The position numbers were made by a program, and so were the translations under genes. A DNA stretch of 64,000 nt from an uncultured Sinobacteraceae bacterium. Lineage in GTDB: Bacteria; Pseudomonadota; Gammaproteobacteria; Nevskiales; Nevskiaceae. Shown here piece after piece: positions 30,044-38,239 of this stretch (the stretch's first letter is position 1; the number at the start of each line of letters is the position of its first letter). The stretch is from assembly GCA_903822975.1 (NCBI GenBank), contig CAIJRD010000008.1, positions 94,098 to 158,097 of the forward strand. Reading direction: 5' to 3'. The notes below the pieces were generated by a model. It worked only from the letters and a program-made list of their open reading frames with translations, was not told the DNA's origin and made no database searches.

Positions 30044-30482
30044 GGTCGCCGATGTGAAGGGTCGCGCCGTCTTGGTGCAGCAGGCGGCATAACAGGAGGA
30101 GCTACCCGGCACGCCGGACATCGCGTGCGGACGTGTCATCGCTGCGTGAACCGCACTGCAGAACTACCCGTCACAGTCTTCCTGAATTCGCCGACGGAAG
30201 CGGGGACACATGGATCAAGGCTGACTTTAGCGAGCCGATCGTCACGACCGTAATCGTCGCGACATCTGCCGCGCACACGCTGCGACACGCTTAGGCGCCG
30301 GACACAACGCGATCCCCTATGCCGCTGCGTCCGAGGTTTGTGACGGAAACACCGAAGCGGCCATTCAGGGTGTTCAGTCGCACGCGACTGTGGAACACTC
30401 CGGATGCGGCAAGGTCATAAGCATATTCCGCGTCTGGCAATACCTCGTATCGCCATCGCCCGCTGCCATCCGGAGTTCCCCA
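30044..30482. other. Intergenic region between prpR and egtB
   Basis: About 440 bases without a supported gene. A minus-strand open frame covering 30291-30480 and running into the 5' end of egtB has a protein-like composition but no plausible start and no recognised family, so I do not annotate it. The egtB promoter must lie here. A Shine-Dalgarno GGAG is visible seven bases before the egtB ATG. Confidence 0.4.
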
Positions 30483-31832
30483 ATGACGCCGAGTCCGACC
30501 CCGCGTCCGACGACGAGTCAGAGCCTTCCTCAGCCGTCCAGCGCGACACGCAGCATCGGCGGCACAGCACCGTCTGTGGCTGCCGATGCGCAGCACATGG
30601 CCGCACGGCTGCAGCAGGTGCGCGGGCTCAGCCGCGCACTCGCAGCACCGTTATCCGCTGAGGATTGCGGCGCGCAGTCGATGCCGGATGCCTCACCGGT
30701 GAAATGGCATCTCGCACACACCACCTGGTTCTTCGAAACATTTCTGCTGCAGCGCTATGTATCTGGCTATCGCTGTTTCGACGAGCGCTTCGGGCTGCTG
30801 TTCAATTCCTATTACGAAGCGCTGGGTCCGCGTCATCCGCGTGCGCAGCGCGGGCTGCTCACACGGCCTTCGCTGGAAGACGTGCTGGCCTACCGTTCGC
30901 ATGTCGATGCCGCTCTGGGCGACTGGCTCACGTCGGGACGCGCCGACGCCGACGCGCTGGCACTGATCGAACTCGGACTGCATCACGAGCGTCAGCATCA
31001 GGAGCTGTTGCTGACCGACGTCAAGCACCTGCTGTTTCAGAATCCTTTGCAGCCGGCGTATCGCAACGATCTGGTCGCGGTGCGAAGCAGTAGCACGCAG
31101 GCCCTGCGCTTCCATGACGTCGCCGAAGGCCGCATCGAAATCGGACACGCCGGCCCAGGGGTCGGCTTCGACTTCGCGTTCGACAACGAAACGCCGCGTC
31201 ATTCGCAATGGCTGCAGCCGCATCGCATCGCCGAGCGTCCGGTCAACAACGCCGAATTCCGCGCGTTCATCCGCGACGGCGGTTATACGCGCAGCGATCT
31301 GTGGCTCGCCGACGGCTGGGCGATCGTGCAGTCGCGTGGCTGGCAGCGTCCGCTGTACTGGAACGAGGATCTCGAATCCGCATTTACGCTCGGCGGCGTG
31401 CAGGCGCTGGTCGATGCAGCACCCGTTTGTCACGTGAGTTTCTACGAGGCCGATGCGTTTGCGCGTTGGGCCGGCGCGCGCTTGCCCACCGAAGTCGAGT
31501 GGGAAGCGAGTGCCGCCAACCTGCCGATAGCCGGCAATTTCATCGACAGCGAGCTGCTGCAACCGAGCGCGCAGGACTTCCCGAAATTGCGCCAGATGTT
31601 CGGCGATGTCTGGGAATGGACCGGTAGCGCCTACCTGCCCTATCCCGGCTTTCGCACCGCCGCTGGTGCGGTGGGCGAATACAACGGCAAGTTCATGAGC
31701 AACCAGATGGTGCTGCGCGGCGGCTCCTGCGTCTCGCATGCGGATCATCTGCGCGCGAGCTATCGCAACTTTTTTTACGCCGATGCGCGCTGGCAGTTTT
31801 CCGGTATCCGTTTGGCGCAGGACCTGCGCTAG
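30483..31832 (+). CDS. egtB: Ergothioneine biosynthesis protein EgtB (hercynylcysteine sulfoxide synthase type)
   Basis: Protein of 449 aa; CCGGAG precedes the ATG at 30483. The N-terminal DinB-like domain carries the iron-binding histidines in WHLAH (His76 region) and HHERQHQE (His168 and His172, the HX3H pair). The C-terminal half is the FGE/sulfatase-modifying-factor fold (RLPTEVEWEASA, DVWEWTGSAY, VLRGGSCVSH). EgtB joins hercynine to a thiol using oxygen and iron. No egtA or egtC is nearby, which is normal for proteobacterial two-gene egtBD systems. The methyltransferase gene egtD follows 106 bases downstream. Confidence 0.93.
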   Translation: MTPSPTPRPTTSQSLPQPSSATRSIGGTAPSVAADAQHMAARLQQVRGLSRALAAPLSAEDCGAQSMPDASPVKWHLAHTTWFFETFLLQRYVSGYRCFDERFGLLFNSYYEALGPRHPRAQRGLLTRPSLEDVLAYRSHVDAALGDWLTSGRADADALALIELGLHHERQHQELLLTDVKHLLFQNPLQPAYRNDLVAVRSSSTQALRFHDVAEGRIEIGHAGPGVGFDFAFDNETPRHSQWLQPHRIAERPVNNAEFRAFIRDGGYTRSDLWLADGWAIVQSRGWQRPLYWNEDLESAFTLGGVQALVDAAPVCHVSFYEADAFARWAGARLPTEVEWEASAANLPIAGNFIDSELLQPSAQDFPKLRQMFGDVWEWTGSAYLPYPGFRTAAGAVGEYNGKFMSNQMVLRGGSCVSHADHLRASYRNFFYADARWQFSGIRLAQDLR

Positions 31833-31938
31833 TCACTTGTGCGCGTCGCGGCACGCGCGCATCTCGCCCACCGAAGCAGCTGTCGCTAACGATCTCGCGC
31901 CAAAAGAGCGCGACCGCAGACCGAGAAGGAGACCAACA

Positions 31939-32913
31939 ATGGACCAGGGTGATACGCCGCGACGTTTTCGCGACAGCGAATGTGCCGAGATTCTGCGCGG
32001 GCTGGAAGCGCCGCAGAAACGGCTACCGTCGAAATACTTTTACGACGAACGCGGCTCCGAATTGTTCGACCAGATCTGCGAACTGCCGGAGTACTACGTC
32101 ACCCGCACCGAGCGCGCGATCATGCAGGCGCACGCCGCGGAAATGGCCAGCGTACTCGGCGACGATGTTCGTCTGATCGAATTCGGTAGCGGCAGCAGCG
32201 TGAAGACGCGCCTGCTGCTCGATCGGCTCGATCACGCCGCCTACGTGCCGGTGGATATTTCCGGCGAGCACCTGCACAAGACCGCACAAGCGCTGAGCGA
32301 GCGCTATCCGGCGCTCGACATTCAGCCTCTCGTCGCGGACTTCACCGCACCGCTGCAATTGCCGGAAGCGGGCGATGCCGCGCGTCGCAACGCGGTCTAT
32401 TTCCCTGGCTCCACGCTCGGCAACTTCGAACCGGCACCGGCCATCGCACTGCTACGCAACATCCGCGCACTCGCAGGTAATCGCGGCGGCCTGCTGCTCG
32501 GCGCCGACCTGCAAAAGGATATCGGCGAACTCGAAGCCGCCTACGACGATACCGCTGGCGTTACCGCCGCGTTCAACTTGAATCTGCTGACGCGGCTCAA
32601 CCGCGAGTTCGGCGCCAACTTCGCGGTCGATGCGTTCCGCCATCAGGCACGCTATAACAGCGAGCATGGACGCATCGAAATGCATCTGGTCGCGCAACGC
32701 GCTCAGGACTTCACCATCTTCGGTCAGCGCTTCTCGATGCGTGCCGGCGAAACCCTGCACACGGAGAACTCTTACAAGTACACGCTCGACAGTCTGGCCG
32801 AACTCGCGCGCGCCAGCGGCTTCGAAACGCTGCGCACCTGGACCGATCCTGCTCAGCGTTTCGCAGTGCAATGGTGGCGTAGCCGCAGCGCGGCACAACG
32901 GCTCGCAGCCTGA
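31939..32913 (+). CDS. egtD: L-histidine N-alpha-methyltransferase EgtD
   Basis: Protein of 324 aa, the usual EgtD length. AAGGAG lies seven bases before the ATG at 31939. Motifs include KYFYDERGSELFDQICELPEYY near the start, the SAM-binding IEFGSGSSVKT and the family block FPGSTLGNF. EgtD trimethylates histidine to hercynine, the substrate of EgtB. It forms a two-gene unit with egtB. Downstream lies a long tandem array and then a betaine-type ABC importer. Confidence 0.95.
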   Translation: MDQGDTPRRFRDSECAEILRGLEAPQKRLPSKYFYDERGSELFDQICELPEYYVTRTERAIMQAHAAEMASVLGDDVRLIEFGSGSSVKTRLLLDRLDHAAYVPVDISGEHLHKTAQALSERYPALDIQPLVADFTAPLQLPEAGDAARRNAVYFPGSTLGNFEPAPAIALLRNIRALAGNRGGLLLGADLQKDIGELEAAYDDTAGVTAAFNLNLLTRLNREFGANFAVDAFRHQARYNSEHGRIEMHLVAQRAQDFTIFGQRFSMRAGETLHTENSYKYTLDSLAELARASGFETLRTWTDPAQRFAVQWWRSRSAAQRLAA

Positions 32914-33091
32914 AAGCCAGCGGCATCGCGCGCGTCGCAGCGTTTGCGTCGCGGGTTGGTGCCTGCCGTTGACCGGCACACATCGCGCACACCGCGCACT
33001 GCGAAAGCATTTACATGCGAGGCGCGACGGTACCGGCGACTGCGTGCGTGAATGCGCACGTGTCGCTGCACATGTAGGCGCATGTGCGGCT

Positions 33092-33317
33092 GCACTTGAA
33101 GCTGAAGCATTTGCAGCTGCACTTGAAGCTGAAGCATTTGCAGTTGCACTTGAAGCTGAAGCATTTGCAGTTGCACTTGAAGCTGAAGCATTTGCAGCTG
33201 CACTTGAAGCTGAAGCATTTGCAGCTGCACTTGAAGCTGAAGCATTTGCAGCTGCACTTGAAGCTGAAGCATTTACAGCTGCACTTGAAGCTGAAGCATT
33301 TGCAGTTGCACTTGAAG
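33092..33317. repeat. 27-bp tandem repeat, eight full units plus a partial one
   Basis: Units of 27 bases begin at 33092 and recur at 33119, 33146, 33173, 33200, 33227, 33254 and 33281, with a partial ninth at 33308. They are nearly identical, differing by one or two bases, chiefly C/T in the GCAGYT end. The period is a multiple of three, and all three plus-strand frames are open across it; one reads Ala-Leu-Glu-Ala-Glu-Ala-Phe-Ala repeats. There is no start or ribosome site that would make a real gene, and egtD ends 180 bases earlier. There are no spacers, so it is not a CRISPR array. Confidence 0.92.
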
Positions 33318-33432
33318 GCGCACGTGATGGCGCGCGCCCATCGGTTCCAGCCCGCGCACATGCGCGTAACGGCCTGAGCTTGCAAGCTGCCGCACACCGG
33401 CGCGCGCACGCCAGTGTCCTTGGTGTCGAACG

Positions 33433-34212
33433 ATGAACGCGCGGCACGCAACCGCAGCTGCGACGCCACGCGCAATCGGCTTTGCATTCGAAGGAGTCAC
33501 CCGTCGCTATGGCGCGCAGCGCGCGGTCGATGCGGTGACGCTCGCTTTCGCGCCGGGGTCTGTCAGCGCGCTGGTCGGCAGCAGCGGCTCCGGCAAGTCC
33601 ACCTTGCTGCGCCTGCTGCTCGGGCTGGAAATCGCCGACGAAGGTCGCGTGCTGTTCGATCAGCAACCGGTCACGCCCGACACGGTCGCCGACATTCGTC
33701 GCGCCTGCGGTTATGTGATCCAAAGCGGCGGCCTGTTTCCGCATTTGAGCGTGCGCGCGAATCTGGCCTTGCTGCCTCGGCATCTGCGCTGGCCTGCGGA
33801 TCGCATCGATGCGCGTGCCGTCGAACTCGCCGCCCTCGTCAATCTCGACAGCGCGCTGCTGCAGCGCTACCCGCATCAGCTTTCGGGCGGCCAACGTCAG
33901 CGCGTAGCGCTGATGCGGGCGCTGATGACCGACCCGCCGGTGCTGCTGCTCGACGAGCCACTCGGGGCGCTCGATCCGATCATCCGCCATCAACTGCAGG
34001 ACGAACTGCGAACGATCTTCGAGGCCATCGGAAAGACCGTCATCGTCGTTACGCACGACCTCGCCGAAGCGGCATTTCTCGCACCGCGACTGGTTCTGAT
34101 GCGTGCCGGCGCGGTTGTGCAGGATGGCAGCCTCGCCGACTTGCGCGAGCGGCCGGCCGACGAATTCGTCGCACGCTTCGTCGCCGCACAACGCAGCTTG
34201 CCGCCGGCATGA
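33433..34212 (+). CDS. ABC importer ATPase, osmoprotectant (OpuCA/ProV/EgtV) type
   Basis: Protein of 259 aa. Walker A is GSSGSGKST (residues 49-57), the signature is LSGGQRQRVALMRAL and Walker B is VLLLDEPLGALD. The closest family is the ATPase of quaternary-amine importers (glycine betaine/choline/ergothioneine), short form without CBS domains. Its stop codon overlaps the start of the permease gene in an ATGA arrangement, so the subunits should be made together. The location just after egtBD suggests that a trimethylated compound such as ergothioneine, hercynine or betaine is carried (inference). Confidence 0.88.
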   Translation: MNARHATAAATPRAIGFAFEGVTRRYGAQRAVDAVTLAFAPGSVSALVGSSGSGKSTLLRLLLGLEIADEGRVLFDQQPVTPDTVADIRRACGYVIQSGGLFPHLSVRANLALLPRHLRWPADRIDARAVELAALVNLDSALLQRYPHQLSGGQRQRVALMRALMTDPPVLLLDEPLGALDPIIRHQLQDELRTIFEAIGKTVIVVTHDLAEAAFLAPRLVLMRAGAVVQDGSLADLRERPADEFVARFVAAQRSLPPA

Positions 34213-35828
34213 GGATCGCAGCTGCGGTGCGTGCCGCTTGGTGCCTGAGTGCGATCACTGATTCACGCGCGCGATCCGCGCCATCCAAGCGCGCTGCCTT
34301 TCGTTCACAGGAATGGAACATCACGCCGGCCGTCGCGCTCGTGATCGCCGTCGTGGTCACGATGCTGCTCTGCGCCTACACGCAAACCGCCCGTGCCGAC
34401 GACAACCGCCCGCTGGTGGTCGGCTCGAAGAACTTCACCGAGTCGGTGCTGCTGGCGGAGATCTTTCGTGACGAAGCCCAGCGGCATGCGCTGACCGTCG
34501 CGCATCGACGCGCGCTCGGCGGCACCGCGATTCTGTGGCAGGCGCTGCTACAGGCGCAGATCGATGTGTATCCCGAATACAGCGGCACGCTGACGCAGGA
34601 GCTGCTGCACGACCTGCCGCCGCACACCGATCTTGCAGGCCTGCGCGCGCGTCTTGCGCAGCAGGGCATCGGCATCAGCGCACCGCTCGGCTTCGAGGAT
34701 GGCTATGCGCTCGCCGTTCCGCAGTCGCTTGCTGCGCGGCTGAAGCTGCACACGCTGGACGATCTGCGCGCGCAGACACAACTGCGCTATGGGCTGTCGA
34801 ACGAATTCCTCGACCGTGCCGATGGCTGGCCGGGATTGCGCAAGGCCTATGCGCTCGCACCGATGCAACTGCAGGGACTCGACCATGACCTTGCCTATCG
34901 CGCGGTGCGCGACGGCGCGATCGATGTCATCGACGTGTACAGCACCGACGCCGAGATTCTCGATCAGCATCTGCAGGTCCTCGACGACAATCGCGGCTAT
35001 TTCCCGCGCTACGACGCCGTGCTGCTGTATCGGCTCGACAGTGCCGCGCGTGTTCCGGCACTCGCCACAACACTCGCCGCGCTGGCGAATCGGATTTCGG
35101 TTGCGGACATGCGCCGACTCAATGCCGAAGTGAAGCTCGATCACCGCGACGAAGCGGCCGTCGCCGCCGCTTATCTCGGTATTGCAGCACCGCCTGCGCA
35201 GTCGAATGTCGTCGCGCTGCTCGCTCGCGTCGGTCAGCGCACGCTCGAACATCTGGCGCTGGTCGGCGTGTCGCTGGGGCTTGCCTTGCTGATCGGTCTG
35301 CCGCTCGGAATCTTCGCGGCGGGCCGCCCCGCCATTGGCCACACCGCCGTCGCGGCGACCTCGATCCTGCAGACGATTCCGGCGCTGGCGATGCTGGTGT
35401 TCCTGATCCCCTTGCTCGGCATCGGCGCGAAGCCGGCGATCGCAGCGCTGTTTTTCTATAGCTTGCTGCCGATCGTTCGCAATACCGTGGCCGGACTCGA
35501 AGCAGTCGATCCGGCCTTGCGCGATTCCGCGCGTGCGCTGGGGCTGCCCGCGCAGGTGCGCTTGCTGCGCATTGAATTGCCGCTGGCGCGTCAGGCGATT
35601 CTCGCCGGCATCAGTACCGCCGCCGTGATCAACGTCGGCACTGCGACACTCGGCGCGCTGATCGGCGCCGGCGGTTACGGCCAGCCGATTCTCACCGGCG
35701 TGCGTCTGGGAAACCCGGCACTGATTCTCGAAGGCGCGATTCCCTCGGCGCTGATGGCACTCGCGGTGCAGGCGCTGTTCGCGCTGCTGGCATATACGCT
35801 GCAGGCACGCGAGTCGCAGCGGGTTTGA
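34209..35828 (+). CDS. Fused substrate-binding/permease protein of osmoprotectant-type ABC importer
   Basis: Protein of 539 aa starting at the ATG at 34209, which overlaps the ATPase stop codon. After a membrane anchor at about residues 40-60 comes an OpuBC-type binding domain (residues 70-330), beginning VVGSKNFTESVLLAE and containing DVYPEYSGTLTQELL. The permease domain (about 345-530) follows, with the family blocks IPALAMLVFLIPLLGIG and ATLGALIGAGGYG. Known fusions such as EgtU and OpuFB have the permease first and the binding domain last; here the order is reversed. The substrate is unknown. The neighbouring egtBD genes make ergothioneine, its precursor or another betaine candidates. Confidence 0.88.
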   Translation: MRIAAAVRAAWCLSAITDSRARSAPSKRAAFRSQEWNITPAVALVIAVVVTMLLCAYTQTARADDNRPLVVGSKNFTESVLLAEIFRDEAQRHALTVAHRRALGGTAILWQALLQAQIDVYPEYSGTLTQELLHDLPPHTDLAGLRARLAQQGIGISAPLGFEDGYALAVPQSLAARLKLHTLDDLRAQTQLRYGLSNEFLDRADGWPGLRKAYALAPMQLQGLDHDLAYRAVRDGAIDVIDVYSTDAEILDQHLQVLDDNRGYFPRYDAVLLYRLDSAARVPALATTLAALANRISVADMRRLNAEVKLDHRDEAAVAAAYLGIAAPPAQSNVVALLARVGQRTLEHLALVGVSLGLALLIGLPLGIFAAGRPAIGHTAVAATSILQTIPALAMLVFLIPLLGIGAKPAIAALFFYSLLPIVRNTVAGLEAVDPALRDSARALGLPAQVRLLRIELPLARQAILAGISTAAVINVGTATLGALIGAGGYGQPILTGVRLGNPALILEGAIPSALMALAVQALFALLAYTLQARESQRV

Positions 35829-35889
35829 TTTCTTGCGGCAGTGTTGGAGCGGCCCGATCGCGCGCGATCAACTCATCAATCGAGCCGCG

Positions 35890-35985
35890 CAAATCAAGCA
35901 CTCGAATCAGGCACTCGAACCAAGCTCTCGAATCAGGCACGCGAGTCAGGCACTCGAATCAAGCTCGCGAATCGACATCGTCAAT
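35890..35985. repeat. 12-bp degenerate tandem repeat between convergent genes
   Basis: Units close to TCAGGCACTCGA recur about every 12 bases (for example at 35920, 35946 and 35957), with one-base insertions between some of them. The array lies between the convergent importer and FAD-oxidoreductase genes. Confidence 0.65.
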
Positions 35986-36002
35986 CGACACCATGATTCG
36001 CT

Positions 36003-37433
36003 TCAAGGCGCCGGTCCGTAAGTCATCACATCTTGTTCCGACGTTCCCAGGGTTCCGGTCTTGCCGCAGAGTTCGCGCAAGGCGGTGCGCAGGCCTTCCT
36101 CGAAGCTCGGATGGTAGAACGGCATCGCCAGCACCTCGCGTGCGCTCAACTTTTGTTGAATACACCAGGCCAGCAGATGGGCACTGTGCTCGACTGCCGG
36201 ACCGACCATCTCGCCGCCGATCAGCCGACCCTTGTCGTCGCCCCACAGGTGGATCAGACCGGCATTCTGCAGAAACACTTTGGCGCGTCCCTGGTCGTCG
36301 TAACTCGCGTGTCCGACCTGCGCGCCCTGACGCTGCGCCTGCTCGAACGACAGGCCGATTGCGGCGACGTTCGGATCGCTGAACACGATCGCCAGGGGCG
36401 TCATCCGCGCGTGCGCCTTCACATCCGGGAAGGTCGCCGCATTGGTCCCCGCGATGCGGCCCTCGGCGGAGGCCTCGTGCAAGACCGCACGTTCGTGATT
36501 AGCATCGCCGGCGATGAAGACCGGCTGCGTGCCGCACTGAAGCGTGGCGCGATCGAACACCGGCGTGCCGTGCGAGTCGAGCTGCAGCCCACTGCGCTCA
36601 AGCGCCAGCAACTGCAGATTGGGCGCGCGCCCGGCGGCGGCGAGCACGTATTCGAAAACCTCTGAATGAGGCTCACCGCCGGCATCGCGCCACGTCAGTT
36701 CAACGCCGTCGGCAACTTCGTGCGCATGGTCGAGCTGAACCTTCAGCCGCAGATCGAGTTGTTCGCCGAAGATCTTGCGAGCCACGTCGAGCACGGCCGG
36801 ATCGCGCAGGCCTGCGATGCGGTCGCCCAGATCGAACAGCGCAACGCGCACACCCAGGCGCGCCATCGCCTGCGCCAGTTCGAGACCGAGCGGACCCGCG
36901 CCGAGCACGGCGAGACTGCGCGGCAAGGTATCCAGTTCGAAGATGCTTTCGTTGGTCAGCACGCCGCGCTTCACCGAAGAGAGCACGTCCGGAATTGTCG
37001 AACGCGAGCCGGTGGCGATGACGATGCTGCGCGCGTCGACCACAGTGTGATCGTCGATCTGCAATCGGGTTGCGGATTCGAATTGCGCGGTGCCGGAGAG
37101 CTTGCCGTTGGCAGGAATACGCTCTACCGATTCCATCACCGAGGCGACGAAGCGATCTCGCTCCCGCCGCACGCGCGCCATCACCTCGCGACCTTCGACC
37201 CGGTAACCCGCAACCGAAACGCCGAAGTGCGGCGCCTTGTGCACCGAGTCGGCCGCCTGGCTCGCAGCAATCAGCAGCTTCGACGGCATGCAGCCAACCC
37301 GCGCACAGGTGGTACCGCCAGGGCCCTGCTCGATCAGCACGGTGTGCGCGCCGACAGCAACGGCCGCGCTACGTGCAGAAAGGCCGGCGCTGCCAGCGCC
37401 GATGACGGCAACGTCGCATTTGAGAGTTCGCAT
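36003..37433 (-). CDS. Pyridine nucleotide-disulfide oxidoreductase, dihydrolipoyl dehydrogenase-like
   Basis: Protein of 476 aa from the ATG at 37433 (an ATG at 37448 would add five residues; neither has a strong ribosome site). The FAD motif VIGAGSAGLSARSAA, the redox disulfide GGTTCARVGCMPSK (CX4C) and the NAD(P)-binding VLGAGPLGLELA are clear. The C-terminal active-site His-Glu region reads YHPSFEEGL. These features fit a class I flavoprotein such as dihydrolipoyl dehydrogenase, but the gene is not beside an alpha-keto acid dehydrogenase, so the physiological substrate is uncertain. It forms the left flank of the cassette region. Confidence 0.85.
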   Translation of the reverse strand: MRTLKCDVAVIGAGSAGLSARSAAVAVGAHTVLIEQGPGGTTCARVGCMPSKLLIAASQAADSVHKAPHFGVSVAGYRVEGREVMARVRRERDRFVASVMESVERIPANGKLSGTAQFESATRLQIDDHTVVDARSIVIATGSRSTIPDVLSSVKRGVLTNESIFELDTLPRSLAVLGAGPLGLELAQAMARLGVRVALFDLGDRIAGLRDPAVLDVARKIFGEQLDLRLKVQLDHAHEVADGVELTWRDAGGEPHSEVFEYVLAAAGRAPNLQLLALERSGLQLDSHGTPVFDRATLQCGTQPVFIAGDANHERAVLHEASAEGRIAGTNAATFPDVKAHARMTPLAIVFSDPNVAAIGLSFEQAQRQGAQVGHASYDDQGRAKVFLQNAGLIHLWGDDKGRLIGGEMVGPAVEHSAHLLAWCIQQKLSAREVLAMPFYHPSFEEGLRTALRELCGKTGTLGTSEQDVMTYGPAP

Positions 37434-37613
37434 AACGGCTTGGACCATGCCGCGACGATTACGATCCCATCGCGTCCTGTCGCGCTTTGCCTAAGGTCAA
37501 GCAGGATGAAGCGACGGTTCCGGCCCGCCTGTGTCGCTCAAGTACGTCGCTGTCGCCGCGCATTCGCACGGCGCACATGATCGAGCACCTTAGGCGCTGC
37601 GGAGTGAGTTATA

Positions 37614-37645
37614 TCGTCATATAGTGACGTCATATAGTGACGTCA
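37614..37645. promoter_or_regulatory. Two TGACGTCA palindromes in direct repeat
   Basis: Two perfect 8-base palindromes, TGACGTCA at 37625-37632 and 37638-37645, are separated by TATAG. A third, half-preserved copy (CGTCATATAG) lies to the left. The spacing is 13 bases. The position, 180 bases upstream of the oxidoreductase start and just left of the cassette array, suits a regulator site for either side. Confidence 0.5.
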
Positions 37646-37745
37646 AAGCCACTGTCGACTTGCCAGCAGCACGGGTCAATGATGTCGTGAAAAATTGATT
37701 GGCATCAAATCTTCGACACCACGCAAAATCAAGGGATTAGAGCAT

Positions 37746-37805
37746 GCGCAACTGTGTTCAACCGCAAGTACGCGTCCGCTTCGTGCGGTTCAATCAGCGT
37801 TAGCC
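37746..37805 (+). mobile_element. attC site 1 (left end of array)
   Basis: The site runs from GCGCAAC (37746-37752) to GTTAGCC (37799-37805). Inner arms GTTCAACCGC and GCGGTTCAAT flank a small GCGTCCGCTTCGT loop. The arms pair with a mismatch instead of the usual extrahelical base. The left core belongs to a preceding cassette that I cannot delimit. Confidence 0.6.
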
Positions 37806-37826
37806 AAAAAAACTAAGGAGAGGGAA

Positions 37827-38153
37827 ATGGGGTTCATAACGAATCAATGGCTGAAAGGTAGTGCCGCGAGAAATAGAGGCCACTATCCGGTTGGCGTCTC
37901 CTTAAAAGTCCAAGGCACAAGTGATACATGGGCGGAATCAAAAAAGGTCATTTGCACACTTCAAGCAAAGAAGGAAGATGGCAACTATCAGACCCTGTAC
38001 TTCAGCGCCAAGGACCTGCAAGAAATATTGCCCGTGCTGACCCAATATGCGGACGCCGATGGTCTAAAAGATACAGCTTATGCGGCATTGCGCAGGCTTA
38101 AGGATTCAGCGCTGGTGGAGGTGCTGAAATTTTCACTCCTCCGCAGAATTTAG
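37827..38153 (+). CDS. Cassette 1: 108-aa protein of unknown function
   Basis: Protein of 108 aa. AAGGAGAGGG directly precedes the ATG at 37827, and the start lies 28 bases inside the cassette, the usual layout of cassette genes. The sequence is soluble, with mixed charge (YPVGVSLKVQGTSDTW, TLYFSAKDLQEILPVL). It has no signal peptide, membrane segment or motif I recognise. The C-terminal third looks helical. Cassette position suggests an adaptive role, but no specific function can be assigned. Confidence 0.8.
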   Translation: MGFITNQWLKGSAARNRGHYPVGVSLKVQGTSDTWAESKKVICTLQAKKEDGNYQTLYFSAKDLQEILPVLTQYADADGLKDTAYAALRRLKDSALVEVLKFSLLRRI

Positions 38154-38162
38154 AGTGAGCTG

Positions 38163-38224
38163 GGCTAACCCTCGGTTCAACCGGAAGGCCCGTAAACGGG
38201 CCTCCGGTTAACCGTGCGTTGGAC
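38163..38224 (+). mobile_element. attC site 2
   Basis: Outer cores are GGCTAAC (38163-38169) and GTTGGAC (38218-38224). The inner arms GTTCAACCGG and CCGGTTAAC pair perfectly except for one extra C in the left arm, the extrahelical base expected in attC. The centre is a perfect hairpin, AGGCCCGT-AA-ACGGGCCT. Confidence 0.85.
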
Positions 38225-38239
38225 CTCACAAAAGCAAGA

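Noticed and set aside
33092..33317. CRISPR array
   Set aside because: The units are contiguous with no unique spacers, and no cas genes are present.
32630..33436. Plus-strand frame translating the 27-bp array as Ala-Leu-Glu-Ala-Glu-Ala-Phe repeats
   Set aside because: It overlaps egtD in another frame, has no ribosome site and ends at the importer start; a real repeat protein is not supported.
36003..37433. Integron integrase to the left of the cassettes
   Set aside because: The gene encodes an FAD/NAD disulfide oxidoreductase with CX4C; no tyrosine recombinase motifs are present.
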